This document shows positions 45,382 through 54,639 of a stretch of 64,000 nucleotides of DNA, piece by piece (within the stretch, counting starts at the first letter, position 1; each line of letters opens with the position of its first letter). Origin of the DNA: JAFGNB01 sp050304135 (lineage in GTDB: Bacteria > Fibrobacterota > Chitinivibrionia > Chitinivibrionales > Chitinispirillaceae). The notes under the pieces were generated by a model. The model saw nothing but the letters and a program-made list of their open reading frames with translations, was not told the origin of the DNA and searched no databases. A program made the translations under genes and the position numbers. The stretch spans positions 62,001-126,000 of the forward strand of contig JBNLDC010000076.1 in NCBI GenBank assembly GCA_050304135.1. The letters run 5' to 3'.

Positions 45382-46275
45382 GTGAACAGTACCTTTTTTC
45401 TCAATCCTGAACATCTTGCACCCGTCCGCCGGCTTAATCTGCGTGCGCGACTGATTGTCGAAGGGATGATCGCGGGACTGCACCGGAGTCCGTATCACGG
45501 ATTCAGCGCGGAGTTTTCGGAATATCGTTCCTATCAGCCCGGTGAATCGACCCGGATGATTGACTGGAGAAAATACGCGAAAACCGACCGTTCCTACGTG
45601 CGGCTCCATGAAGATGAAACCAATCTGATCGCCCACCTGCTTATCGATAAAAGTGCATCGATGGGGTTTGCCTCCAGCAAACGCATAGCGAAGTTCGACT
45701 ATGCCTGCACGCTTGCAGCCTCGATTGCCTGGATTCTGATACGTCAGCGTGATGCTGTGGCGCTTGCCGCGTTCGATGAATCGGTGAATACCTACCTGCC
45801 TCCGCGTTCGACCAATACGCAGCTTAAAAATATCATGACCGCTCTTGAGGGGATTACCCCGGGGGCGCGTACCAATTGCGGCAGCTCGATCGACCGGCTG
45901 GCGCACGGGATTAAACGGCGGGGGCTGACGGTGGTGCTCTCGGATCTGTACGATGAACCCGCTGAGATCATTCGGGGACTGCGCCACCTGCGTTTCAAAC
46001 GGCAGGATGTGCTGTTGCTGTGGATACGTGATCCGCAGGAACGCTCCTTTACCGACACGACCATGTTTCAGCTGGAGGATCTCGAGACCGGAGCGACCAT
46101 GATGCTTGACGGTGAAACCGCTGCTGAGTACCTTACTACCGGCATGGCACGGCATCACAGCAGTATCGAACGTGCCTGCAGGGAGATGGGGGTCGATTTT
46201 TCGGTGGTGGAGACGGATGAACCGTTTGTCCATGCTCTGTCGCGGGTGTTGCAGACACGCAGGCGGTTCCGGTGA
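45382..46275 (+). CDS. DUF58 domain protein
   Basis: A 297-residue protein of the DUF58 family: FSAEFSEYRSYQPGESTRMIDWRKYAKTDRSYVRLHEDETNL, followed by a von-Willebrand-like fold with an intact MIDAS (LLIDKSASMGF, the D-x-S-x-S form). DUF58 proteins usually accompany a MoxR AAA+ ATPase and BatA/BatB-type membrane proteins. Here a BatA-like gene follows with a four-base GTGA overlap, but no MoxR gene is next to it. The GTG start is preceded by GGGGA; upstream frame would overlap hflX. A chaperone or metal-insertion role is inferred from the family. Confidence 0.85.
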   Translation: MNSTFFLNPEHLAPVRRLNLRARLIVEGMIAGLHRSPYHGFSAEFSEYRSYQPGESTRMIDWRKYAKTDRSYVRLHEDETNLIAHLLIDKSASMGFASSKRIAKFDYACTLAASIAWILIRQRDAVALAAFDESVNTYLPPRSTNTQLKNIMTALEGITPGARTNCGSSIDRLAHGIKRRGLTVVLSDLYDEPAEIIRGLRHLRFKRQDVLLLWIRDPQERSFTDTTMFQLEDLETGATMMLDGETAAEYLTTGMARHHSSIERACREMGVDFSVVETDEPFVHALSRVLQTRRRFR

Positions 46276-48245
46276 TCTCGATCGGATTTCTGGAACCGCT
46301 TTTTCTCTGGGGTCTTTTGTTTTCAGGACTCGTGCTGCTTATTCATCTTCTGAAACGACCACGGACCGTACGGCTCGCCTTTTCAACGCTCCGTTTTTTT
46401 TCCGCCACTGCAGTCGCGGCAAACCGTGCACGAAAACTCCGGCGGCTTTTGCTCCTGCTTGTCCGGTTGCTGCTGGCGGCCCTTCTGGTGATTATTTTCG
46501 CCCGTCCTTTCAATACATCAGATCCGCTTTTTCCGGTAAGCGATCCTTCCACTGAATTGTTTGTTCTGCTGGATCAGACGCCAAGTATGGGGTACCGTGA
46601 AAAGGGAGTGTCGCTGTACCGGAGTGCAATGAACGCCATTGATTCCATCGCGTTGCTTCGTGGCGGCAGCACCGGCATTTCGGTATTCAGCGGTGCGGAT
46701 GCGGCATTCATCCCCTGGGAAACATTCCGGTCACAGCCGTTCAGTCAGCAGTATGGTGATGATTTCAGAACGTTCGGTACCGCATGTGAAGCAGCACTGC
46801 AGGGCGGAAATCGTGCGGTGGTGCTGCTCCTGAGCGATTTTCAGCAACAGACGACCGGCGTGCTCTGTTCGCTTTCGGTAATCGGTAAGCAACAGCGTGT
46901 TCCGGTGATCGCGGTTCCGTTTACTCCTGAACACCCGTGGAACCTCTCGGTGGAAAGCTGCCGCGTGACGGGGGGGGCGGACGGCAGCGTTGACGTGGGG
47001 GTGGTTGCACAGGGAGAACGGGGAGGCACGGCAAAAGTGAGTGCTTCGATCGGGGCGGTCCGTACACCGTCGCTACCCTGCTCACTCGCTGCGGGAGCAG
47101 ATACGGTGGTGAGTGTTCCGCTGCGTACCTCCGGTGCGCGGGAGTGGGGAACCATTGCTCTGCAAAGTGAGGACCCGTTGCAATTTGATAATATCGGGTA
47201 TTTTACCGCCGGTCACACCGGAGGATATTCGGTCCTGATCATCGGAAACGAGACGGCAAACTATCCGATCGCCGCGGCACTCAGCGCTGCCGATACCGCT
47301 TACTGGTCGCACTGTATCCGGCGTGCACCGGACAAGGTGACGTTTGAGGAACTCTTGTCGGCTGATATTGTTATTGTCAGTGACTGCCATCAACCGGTTC
47401 CGCCATTGGCTGCGGTACTGGAAAACGGGGAGAACCGCCGGCAGGCGTTTGTTATCGCCGGAAACGGTGATACCCGTGCCGATCCCGTATGGCGCCAGGC
47501 AGAGGCGCTGCTTGCCTTTCGGGGGAAGCAGGTGCATTCGTCTACGGCGTTGACCGTTAAATTGCCGGATACGACGGTCGGTATGTGGCGTGAGTTTCCG
47601 GCGCTGTTCAGTTCTGAGGTGAACGTATATGCCTACCGGACCGGTCTGGCCGGTACCGCACTTCTGCATTTGTCGAGCGGTGTTCCGCTGCTTGCTGCAG
47701 GCAGGGACCGGTTCGGCAGGCGCCTGGTGCTTTGCGGCACACCGTTGGGTATCACCAGGGCCAACAACCTCTGTGAAACAGGATTCTATGTTCCTTTTAT
47801 TGATCGGGTAAGTCGTCATGCCGCCGCGTACCTTACGGAACGCGATAAACCGTGGGTAGCCGGAAAGCCGATCCGCAACCGCTGGTACGGCAGTGGTTCT
47901 CCGGCACAACTTTTTACTGCTAACGGCGGCAGGCTGCTTCTGCGCCTTCAGCAGCAACAGCGGTTCAGGATTGAAATGCCGGGGGTATATAAAGTGGTGC
48001 CTCCGGGGGCACCGCCGTACTATAAAACGGTGATTGCCGATCCTCTTGAAAGCCGGTGTGACTACCGTATTCCCGATGGAACCGGCGAAACATGCAGGAA
48101 GGTTTCCGTTGTCGTTCCCCGGACATTACTTTCGTACTGCAGGGAAAAAACCGGTCGGGTATGGCGACTCCTTCCATGGGGAATACTTGTGCTGCTGCTC
48201 ATGGGGGAATTACTGCTGAGAGAACGCAAAAAAGAACGGTCGTAA
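46272..48245 (+). CDS. BatA-like membrane protein
   Basis: A 657-residue protein. The BatA N-terminal domain (FLEPLFLWGLLFSGLVLLIHLLKRPRTVRLAFSTLRFF) is followed by a second span (LLLLVRLLLAALLVIIFARPFN), then a vWA-like domain and an extensive periplasmic region. A C-terminal span (WGILVLLLMGELLLRE) ends it. The MIDAS-like site is degenerate: LLDQTPSMGY, so D-x-S-x-S reads D-Q-T-P-S. The GTG start overlaps the DUF58 gene stop. It is likely the DUF58 partner in the inner membrane; exact function is unknown. Confidence 0.82.
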   Translation: MISIGFLEPLFLWGLLFSGLVLLIHLLKRPRTVRLAFSTLRFFSATAVAANRARKLRRLLLLLVRLLLAALLVIIFARPFNTSDPLFPVSDPSTELFVLLDQTPSMGYREKGVSLYRSAMNAIDSIALLRGGSTGISVFSGADAAFIPWETFRSQPFSQQYGDDFRTFGTACEAALQGGNRAVVLLLSDFQQQTTGVLCSLSVIGKQQRVPVIAVPFTPEHPWNLSVESCRVTGGADGSVDVGVVAQGERGGTAKVSASIGAVRTPSLPCSLAAGADTVVSVPLRTSGAREWGTIALQSEDPLQFDNIGYFTAGHTGGYSVLIIGNETANYPIAAALSAADTAYWSHCIRRAPDKVTFEELLSADIVIVSDCHQPVPPLAAVLENGENRRQAFVIAGNGDTRADPVWRQAEALLAFRGKQVHSSTALTVKLPDTTVGMWREFPALFSSEVNVYAYRTGLAGTALLHLSSGVPLLAAGRDRFGRRLVLCGTPLGITRANNLCETGFYVPFIDRVSRHAAAYLTERDKPWVAGKPIRNRWYGSGSPAQLFTANGGRLLLRLQQQQRFRIEMPGVYKVVPPGAPPYYKTVIADPLESRCDYRIPDGTGETCRKVSVVVPRTLLSYCREKTGRVWRLLPWGILVLLLMGELLLRERKKERS

Positions 48246-48281
48246 CCGAGCGATCGGGAGTTTCCGCTCCTGCAAAAAAGG

Positions 48282-49451
48282 TTGTTTACCGAGGAGGTAC
48301 TCATCAATCTTGTCTTTTTCAATCAGTCGTACCTCATCCAGCCTGAAATCATTGCCGCACTCCGACGCCTGCCGGGAGTCAGGGTGATCGTTCTCGACAT
48401 CGCCTCGCATCCGGATGGCGCGCAGGCGAGGCGTGCGGCGGAAATCCTCCGGGAACACTCCTGCGCCGTGCTGCTGACGGTCAATGAATGGGGGCTTGAT
48501 TCAGAGGGAATACTGCACGATTATATCGACTCCGCAGGACTACTGCATGTAAACTGGTGTGTCGACGATCCTTTTTATGAGGAAATCATGCTGACGAAGA
48601 AATTCGTTCCCTCGGTCAGACGGATCGATTTCGTATCGGATCGTGACTACATCGCGACGATGCATGCACGGGGGTACAATGCACATTTTCTCCCCCTCGC
48701 TGTCGATCCGCGGCTGTTTTCCCCCACCGGAAACGGTTTCACCAATGAGTGCGCTTTTGTCGGGAATTCCTATCTTTCCCAGATCGATGAGTTTACCCGG
48801 GGCGCGGAACCGTTGCTCGATACAATGATTCCGTTTCTTGCCAAGATAATGCAGCGGTATTACCGTGACGCATCGGTTGATGTCGCGGGAGAGGTGGAGC
48901 GGTATCTCGCATCCGCCGGATCGGTACCGGGTATACCCCGTGAGAAGGCGGCATTTATAGCCAAACACTTTGCCGGTTTTCTCTTCAGGAAACAGGTCGT
49001 CGGAAAATTACTCTCGGAATTTTCCGGGTTTTTGGTATTTGGTGATGACGGCTGGCTGGAGATGGCCGGAAGAGAGCGGTTGCGAAAGGTACGGTACGAC
49101 AAGGCCCTCAATGAATTATACGCGACAACGAAAGTGAATGTCGACATCAACCGTGTTGTCATCCGCAACGGATTCACCCAGCGAATCTTCGATACCCTCG
49201 CGTCCGGTGCGTTTGTTGTCACGAGCGCAAAGCCGATTGTGAATGAGTTCTTTGTAACTGAGGGACCTCACCAGGAAGTTGCCACGTTTGCGAGTGCGGA
49301 AGAACTGACCGATAAGGTACGGTACTATCTCGCCCATGAAGATAAGCGTGTAGCAATTGCCGCCCGAGGCAGGGAAAAGGTTCTTGCTGCACACACCTAT
49401 GACCATCGCGTTCGGGAGATTTTCAGGGTGGTTGCGGAACAGTTCCGGTAG
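48282..49451 (+). CDS. CgeB-like glycosyltransferase (Glyco_trans_1_2)
   Basis: A protein of up to 389 residues of the CgeB/DUF3880 type: HVNWCVDDPFYEEI, FLPLAVDPRLFSP, CAFVGNSYLSQIDEF, and the C-terminal KVNVDINRVVIRNGFTQRIFDTLASGAFVVTS. It is probably a cytoplasmic sugar transferase. The start is uncertain. A TTG at 48282 lacks a ribosome-binding site, whereas GAGGAGG at about 48291-48297 stands five bases before ATC AAT CTT, which would give the normal INLVFFN start if ATC is used. It closes the suhB-led run. Confidence 0.8.
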   Translation: MFTEEVLINLVFFNQSYLIQPEIIAALRRLPGVRVIVLDIASHPDGAQARRAAEILREHSCAVLLTVNEWGLDSEGILHDYIDSAGLLHVNWCVDDPFYEEIMLTKKFVPSVRRIDFVSDRDYIATMHARGYNAHFLPLAVDPRLFSPTGNGFTNECAFVGNSYLSQIDEFTRGAEPLLDTMIPFLAKIMQRYYRDASVDVAGEVERYLASAGSVPGIPREKAAFIAKHFAGFLFRKQVVGKLLSEFSGFLVFGDDGWLEMAGRERLRKVRYDKALNELYATTKVNVDINRVVIRNGFTQRIFDTLASGAFVVTSAKPIVNEFFVTEGPHQEVATFASAEELTDKVRYYLAHEDKRVAIAARGREKVLAAHTYDHRVREIFRVVAEQFR

Positions 49452-49750
49452 TAAGTATCTGTAGTGGTTCGAAGCGGTGAACGAGAGAAAAGTGGGTCGT
49501 TATTACTTCTGCTTCGTAGCGATAAAAATCTTTCCCGGTATCCGTCTATTTGCATCGCCTCATCCCAACTCCCCCATCCCCTCTTCCCCTCTCCATGCAT
49601 GGAGAGGGGAAGAGGGGTGTCCGAAGGACGGGGTGATGGGGTGAGGCGACAGGAAGAAATGCCGAAGTGATTTTATTCTACCGAAGTAGAATTACAGGTA
49701 ATAAATACATTCCACTACCAGACATCCACTGATGCATAACTGGAAAAGTA
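49452..49750. repeat. long palindromic repeat element, copy 1
   Basis: This convergent intergenic region centres on a perfect 40-base palindrome (49578-49617; arm CCCCTCTTCCCCTCTCCATG). Beyond it the two sides stay complementary imperfectly out to about 49505 and 49695, e.g. TTCTGCTTCG on the left versus the reverse complement of CGAAGTAGAA on the right. A second copy, with 22 perfect palindromic bases, lies at the window end (63855-63960). I see no gene in it. A bidirectional terminator role between convergent genes is possible. Confidence 0.75.
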
Positions 49751-50956
49751 CTACAATGCTTTCCCGACGAGAAACCAGGTCTCCAGCAGCCCTTTTCCCT
49801 TGATCTCGACCTGCCCCCTGTTTTCAAACCGGTACTCACTGCTCAGTTTACGGAAGACTTCATCGGTGGTATGGATTTTTCCCGCTTCACCATGTGACTC
49901 CATGCGTGCCGCGGTGTTGACGGTATCGCCCCAGAGGTCGTATGAGAATTTCTTTTTTCCGATAATTCCCGCTACCACCGGTCCGGTGTGCAGCCCGATC
50001 CGCAGTGCGAGCGGTTTGCCGAAAAATGATTCTTTTTGTGCAAGTTCCATAATATCAATGGCGCAGTCGGCAATGCTGCGGGAAGGGTTCGGTACCGGTT
50101 CCGGGAGTCCGGCGGTAATCATGTAGGCATCACCGATCGTTTTGATTTTCTCCAGGGAGTAGCGGTCGGCAATTTCATCGAACTTTGAAAAAAGTGTGTT
50201 GAGAAATGCAACCACTTCGCGCGGGGATCGATCCGCCGTTGCCGGAGTGAATCCGATGACATCGGCGAACAGGACTGCCACTTCGCGGTATTCCTCGGCA
50301 ATGTATCCCGGTTCCACGTAGAGCTTCTGAATGATCGGTTGCGGCAGGATATTGCCGAGCAGATAATCAGCCTTCCCTTTGGCCTCGGCGATCCGGTTCT
50401 CGGATTCTTCCGCAAACCGGGCGTAGTAGAGCGCGATGATGGTGATGAACATCAGGGGAACCGAAACATTGAGCAGAAAAACGGATCGTTCAAACCGCGA
50501 AATGGCGTATACCGGTTCCAGGGTGCGGAGATACGCTGCGCAGACGACGAATCCCGCAACCGTGATCACGGTAAGCACTGCCTTGAACAGCCGGATCCGG
50601 TTCGGCAGAATAAAAATGACAAGAGGGAGGGTGTACAGGTGGAAGGCGAATCCGTAATTCCATCCGATATACCAGGTGCAGAGCGTTGAGTGGGTAACGA
50701 TTTCGGCAATGCTGATCAGGTTCGAGAAGAGTGCCGTCTGTATATTCCGTCGTGCGAGGAACAGGGAGAGACTCCACCAGAGAGTGCTGAGGATATTGAA
50801 GTACACCATCTCCCGGATCTCTATTACAGTGAAAAAAACAACCAGCATGGCATGCAGCAGCATAGTGATCGGTATGGTGAACCGGACGGCACTGTAGTAC
50901 CTGCCGTATTCGGATGGCCAGGAGGCCGGCATGGTAAGAAGCTTTTTCAGATGCAT
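49751..50956 (-). CDS. membrane-bound class III adenylate cyclase
   Basis: A protein of about 401 residues. Six hydrophobic spans fill residues ~20-185, followed by a short helical linker and the cyclase homology domain. Metal-binding D232 (LFADVIGFT) and D276 (GDAYM) are present. The purine-specifying pair is K272 (KIKTIG) and D340 (YDLWGDTVN), the adenylate type, and the transition-state N347/R351 (NTAARM) are intact. It makes cAMP. The ATG at 50956 was preferred to a TTG at 51040 upstream, which adds a basic stretch with no signal. No cAMP receptor is in the window. Confidence 0.92.
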   Translation of the reverse strand: MHLKKLLTMPASWPSEYGRYYSAVRFTIPITMLLHAMLVVFFTVIEIREMVYFNILSTLWWSLSLFLARRNIQTALFSNLISIAEIVTHSTLCTWYIGWNYGFAFHLYTLPLVIFILPNRIRLFKAVLTVITVAGFVVCAAYLRTLEPVYAISRFERSVFLLNVSVPLMFITIIALYYARFAEESENRIAEAKGKADYLLGNILPQPIIQKLYVEPGYIAEEYREVAVLFADVIGFTPATADRSPREVVAFLNTLFSKFDEIADRYSLEKIKTIGDAYMITAGLPEPVPNPSRSIADCAIDIMELAQKESFFGKPLALRIGLHTGPVVAGIIGKKKFSYDLWGDTVNTAARMESHGEAGKIHTTDEVFRKLSSEYRFENRGQVEIKGKGLLETWFLVGKAL

Positions 50957-51084
50957 ATATCCGGTGCGGATGGTACAGAGTTCAGGTACAATATATGTTT
51001 CGAAGAGCGCGCGGCGGCGAATTTTCAGGGGTGGTAGCAAGCAGTGTCGCCGGTTGCCCTATAGATGTGCAGTGCTGTTTCCGG

Positions 51085-53382
51085 TTAAAAACGGTAGCCG
51101 ATGCAGATGAACAGTGGCGCCCGGTAACGGTACTCCGAGAGCTTCAGGCCGGTCTTCGCATCGCCCAGCAGCAGATTACTATCCGTCTTGCCTTCCACAT
51201 TGATCCGCCATGACCACTGCAGGTAGATGTTATTGAGATAATAGCCGCTCCCGAACGAGAAATATTTGGCCTGGGTATTTTTCACCCGATCCCAGGGTTC
51301 GTGCGAATACCCGATATACAGTGGAATCATACCGTATTCCGGAAGAAACTTCAGCTCGGCGGGGCGTCCGTAGACGGTCAGTTGCATACCGAGATCGAAC
51401 CCGGGGTTCGCCTGCGTAAGATGCGAATATTTCTGATAGACCAGATCGCCGAAGAAGAAAAACCAGCGCAGCGGGTACATTGCCGTTCCGAAGCGGAAGT
51501 AGTGCGCCGAAGGGCGTTCAATCATGTGGGCGGCATGGCCGGATTGCGTCTGTTCCGATTTTTCGTAGAGGGTCGCCGAAGTATAGGTGGCACCCATCCG
51601 CAACCGTTCGGATAACTGAAACAGTCCTCCGATAGTCATCGCGGTGGTGATGCCGTTGCCGGAAATTACCGGTGCACCGGTCTGCCGGGTCAGATATTCG
51701 CCGATAGTGGAGGTCAGGCTTGCACCGAGGGAAAGACGGGGGGTGATACCGATACCGACCGGGAGCACAATTCTCGTCTCTTCTTCCCGGTAATCGTAGC
51801 TCATTCCGTCGGTTTCGTCGTTAATGCGGGGGTAAACATACCGGTGATTGATACCGATGCCGGTGCCGAAAAATCCGTTGACCGGATAAGCCAGGTTGAT
51901 ACCCATGGCAGCGTAGGGCGGCTGGTAGGTTGACACGGTGGACCCATCGGGTGTTGTGCCGGTCAGTTTCTCGGCAAAGGTGGCGTAAAACGCGACATCG
52001 CGCATGGTTACTTTCATGATCGCCGCGGGATTGTATTCCACCGCCCAGGCATCGTCGGTGGCGGCGGTTGCGGCGGGAATCGCCCGCGGGGAGATGGAGG
52101 GGTAGGGCATGCTGTTGCGGTTGAACGACATTTTTTCTTCGGTGAATTTGTAAAGAAGTTGTGCGGCGAGTTCAGCGCCTGCTTCGGCGATATGGAGTGC
52201 GTCCGAAACGCGAACCGAAGCGGTTGCGACAATTCCCGAGGTTTCCACATTGATGATCCGGGCGCTCATGCGGTAGTAGCTTCCGGTGGTGGTGATCTCG
52301 CCGGTGATCATCACCTGCAGTCCGGATAGGTTTCCTACCCGCACAACGGTCGAATCATTCATGATGCCGCTCAGGCCGAGCGCCTGTTCCTTGAGGATGT
52401 CGGTCAGTTTGCCGCGTTCCATCAGCCGGATGGTGCCGCTGCGGGAGAGAAGCGTGGAGAAGTGTTCCTGTGCTGATTTGACCAGTGCGGTCAACCGTTC
52501 ATTTCCGGTGCCGTTTTCGAACGGGAGAATACCCGCCGAGATGCGGCGACCTTTGGCAACGATAACGGTATCATCTCCGGCTATGCCGCGAATGATGTTC
52601 CCGGTCCCGGTTGTGTCGTTGCTGTCATGCAGTACCCCGGTACCACCGGTAACCTTTTCCAACGGGTACAACCGTGAGGCGTTGAACGATTCTGAATAGA
52701 GACTGTCCGGCGAGGTATAGGGTAATGCAAGGTTGCTGGGAGTAAAGGTATAGCTTCCCCGGTCCACTTTCCGGATTGTACCGTTGCCGAGGATACTGTC
52801 GGTGAAGAGCACCTGTGAACCCCAGATTTTGACGATTGCTCCGTGAAGTGTCCGGTCGAGCAGATCTGCATACTCCAGGTCGTCGTCATCATCAATATTC
52901 GAGGTGCCCTCATTGCGCACGACCGCTGAAAACAGTTGTTCCGATGTCGCAACATTGTAATAATCAAGGCGTAACTCCACGTTGCATCGCTTCGATCCGT
53001 CTTCGTCTCCGTCAACACTGCCGATTGCTATGGCAAGCGGGGTGATGCACAGACGGTAGGTTCCGGACGGTGAAAGTGATATCCCGTAATGCTTCAGTAC
53101 CGAAGTGAAGGCGTAATCAAGGTAGTCATTCAGATCACTTTGCCCGACAAGGATAACCCGCTCCGAGTTTTCGATAAGAAAATTGCCGAGGGTACTCTTG
53201 CGAACCGGATGGAACCACAGCTGTATCGTGCGGGAATCAACGGTTCCGTACTTCCCCCAGAAAGGCTCTCCCGGCAGGTAGTTATAGGAGAGGGGCACAT
53301 GTACTTTCTGCAGGGTAATGGCAGGTGTTGATGTGGCGACGACAAGCAGGGCGAGTATGGACAGGTAATACAATGGTTTCAT
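51085..53382 (-). CDS. CsgG-like domain fused to an outer-membrane beta barrel
   Basis: A 765-residue exported protein. After the signal peptide (MKPLYYLSILALLVVATSTP) come ~270 residues of unknown type. A CsgG/TolB-N-like domain follows at about 296-405 (SAGILPFENGTGNERL, LLSRSGTIRLMERGKLTDILKEQALGLSGI, LQVMITGEI). From about 440 there are amphipathic strands ending in aromatic residues, closing with a C-terminal YRAPLFICIGYRF typical of barrel proteins with a terminal Phe. ATG at 53382 gives the clean signal peptide. The gene after it on the same strand is a small membrane protein. A transport or assembly role is inferred. Confidence 0.75.
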   Translation of the reverse strand: MKPLYYLSILALLVVATSTPAITLQKVHVPLSYNYLPGEPFWGKYGTVDSRTIQLWFHPVRKSTLGNFLIENSERVILVGQSDLNDYLDYAFTSVLKHYGISLSPSGTYRLCITPLAIAIGSVDGDEDGSKRCNVELRLDYYNVATSEQLFSAVVRNEGTSNIDDDDDLEYADLLDRTLHGAIVKIWGSQVLFTDSILGNGTIRKVDRGSYTFTPSNLALPYTSPDSLYSESFNASRLYPLEKVTGGTGVLHDSNDTTGTGNIIRGIAGDDTVIVAKGRRISAGILPFENGTGNERLTALVKSAQEHFSTLLSRSGTIRLMERGKLTDILKEQALGLSGIMNDSTVVRVGNLSGLQVMITGEITTTGSYYRMSARIINVETSGIVATASVRVSDALHIAEAGAELAAQLLYKFTEEKMSFNRNSMPYPSISPRAIPAATAATDDAWAVEYNPAAIMKVTMRDVAFYATFAEKLTGTTPDGSTVSTYQPPYAAMGINLAYPVNGFFGTGIGINHRYVYPRINDETDGMSYDYREEETRIVLPVGIGITPRLSLGASLTSTIGEYLTRQTGAPVISGNGITTAMTIGGLFQLSERLRMGATYTSATLYEKSEQTQSGHAAHMIERPSAHYFRFGTAMYPLRWFFFFGDLVYQKYSHLTQANPGFDLGMQLTVYGRPAELKFLPEYGMIPLYIGYSHEPWDRVKNTQAKYFSFGSGYYLNNIYLQWSWRINVEGKTDSNLLLGDAKTGLKLSEYRYRAPLFICIGYRF

Positions 53383-53395
53383 ACCGGTGTAGTCC

Positions 53396-54007
53396 TCAGG
53401 GGTGCACGTATGCAGAGAATACAACCCGTTTCGTATTCAGATCGCGCATACTGTGATGGTAACGGTTATGCCAACGGGAGTGCTTACGCAGTTTATAAAT
53501 GCCGATCGAAATACCGCAGCCTCCGCCAAGCATCATGGTGCCTCCCAGAGAAAGCATGGGGGCAAGATCATTGGTATCCATAGTTTCTCCCAACTGGGAA
53601 TCGAATGCAACAGTGCAGATAATTAATCCGAAAAATCCCATCAACCCTCCCGGGATCAGCCAGCCGAGGCCCATTTTCTGTTCATGTTCATTCAGATGGA
53701 CCGATCGGCTTATTTCGCTGCCATCGTCGTCAAGTGCAGCAGTTTCCAGCGTTTCAATATTCAGTTTATCCGGTGTCAATAGACGGTAGATCGGATACGA
53801 TCCCGGTTGCGGAGTGGGGCCGGTGGATGAATCAGACCGATCTGCCGTTCGGGAGAATAGGGTGTCCACCTCGTTGATGGTACGCATTGCCGTTTCCTGG
53901 GAAAGTGAATCGGTGTCTGCTGTTGAAAGAGGCAACGGCAGGGCTTGCCCGGAGTCGGATACTGTTGTTCCCATAAACAGGAACGCTGTCAGCAGTGCAT
54001 TCATCAT
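53396..54007 (-). CDS. small exported membrane protein of unknown function
   Basis: A 203-residue protein with a signal-like N-terminus (MMNALLTAFLFMGTTVSD), a polar Ser/Thr/Pro-rich middle and two hydrophobic spans (LGWLIPGGLMGFFGLIICTVAF at about 112-133 and MLSLGGTMMLGGGCGISIGIYKL at about 150-172). No known domain is evident. It lies 13 bases upstream of the CsgG-like/barrel gene on the same strand, so the two are probably one operon with a joint envelope function. Confidence 0.65.
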   Translation of the reverse strand: MMNALLTAFLFMGTTVSDSGQALPLPLSTADTDSLSQETAMRTINEVDTLFSRTADRSDSSTGPTPQPGSYPIYRLLTPDKLNIETLETAALDDDGSEISRSVHLNEHEQKMGLGWLIPGGLMGFFGLIICTVAFDSQLGETMDTNDLAPMLSLGGTMMLGGGCGISIGIYKLRKHSRWHNRYHHSMRDLNTKRVVFSAYVHP

Positions 54008-54102
54008 AATGGGGATACGTTCTTCAGGTGATTAAGCTAATATATACGAATGATCAGGAAGGGCACAAGAGCAGAAACGATGGCTCCGGTAGTGCGTGTC
54101 GG

Positions 54103-54639
54103 CTATTCCAGAAAAGTTCGGTACAACCGCAGATCACCCTCCGAAAAGCAGGCGAAGATTACCCGGCAGACATAGCCGAGTTCTGCAGTGACGGTTTTGC
54201 TGGTGGCAACGGCGATGCGTGCCGCTCGTTCCGGTGGAAACCGGTAGATCCCGGTACTGATACAGGGAAACGCGATGGATCGGCAGTCATGCTTCCGGGA
54301 AAGGTGCAGCGAGCTGCGGTAGCAACCGGCGAGTTGTTCCTCCTCGCCGCGGGTACCGCCGTTCCAGACCGGTCCGACCGTATGGATAACAAACCGGGCC
54401 GGGAGATGGTACGCTCCGGTTATCTTCGCGTTCCCGGTGGAACATCCGCCCAGTGTGCGGCACTCTTCAAGCAGCCCGGGTCCCGCCGCACGGTGTATGG
54501 CTCCGTCGACCCCGCCGCCCCCGAGCAGCGTACGGTTCGCCGCGTTGACTATCGCATCAACGGTAAGGGTGGTGATGTCGCACCGCACCGCCTGGAAGGT
54601 TGCGGATGGAAGTTGCGGCGAGTCGGATTGTTGCAGCAT
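54103..54639 (-). CDS. macro-domain ADP-ribose-processing protein (YmdB-like)
   Basis: A 178-residue single macro domain. CDITTLTVDAIVNAANRTLLGGGGVDGAI (residues 20-48) contains the NAAN and GGGVDGAI loops, FVIHTVGPVWNGG follows, and SIAFPCISTGIYRFP completes the ADP-ribose pocket. Such proteins deacetylate O-acetyl-ADP-ribose or remove ADP-ribose from targets. GGAG eight bases ahead of the ATG at 54639 decides the start; a longer frame to 54876 lacks this and overlaps the next gene's promoter. It is divergent from the HDOD gene. Confidence 0.92.
   Translation of the reverse strand: MLQQSDSPQLPSATFQAVRCDITTLTVDAIVNAANRTLLGGGGVDGAIHRAAGPGLLEECRTLGGCSTGNAKITGAYHLPARFVIHTVGPVWNGGTRGEEEQLAGCYRSSLHLSRKHDCRSIAFPCISTGIYRFPPERAARIAVATSKTVTAELGYVCRVIFACFSEGDLRLYRTFLE

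Noticed and set aside
45232..46233. Open frame of 333 codons on the minus strand opposite the hflX end and DUF58 gene
   Set aside because: It mirrors two genes with clear motifs and has no recognisable domain, so it is a shadow frame in a high-GC region.
47082..47957. Open frame of 291 codons opposite the BatA-like gene
   Set aside because: It is antisense to a gene with a firm N-terminal domain and membrane spans, with no family resemblance.
49464..49670. Plus-strand frame of 68 codons over the palindromic repeat
   Set aside because: It translates the palindrome (SQLPHPLFPSPCMERGRG), a pattern produced by this repeat in any genome context, not a protein family.
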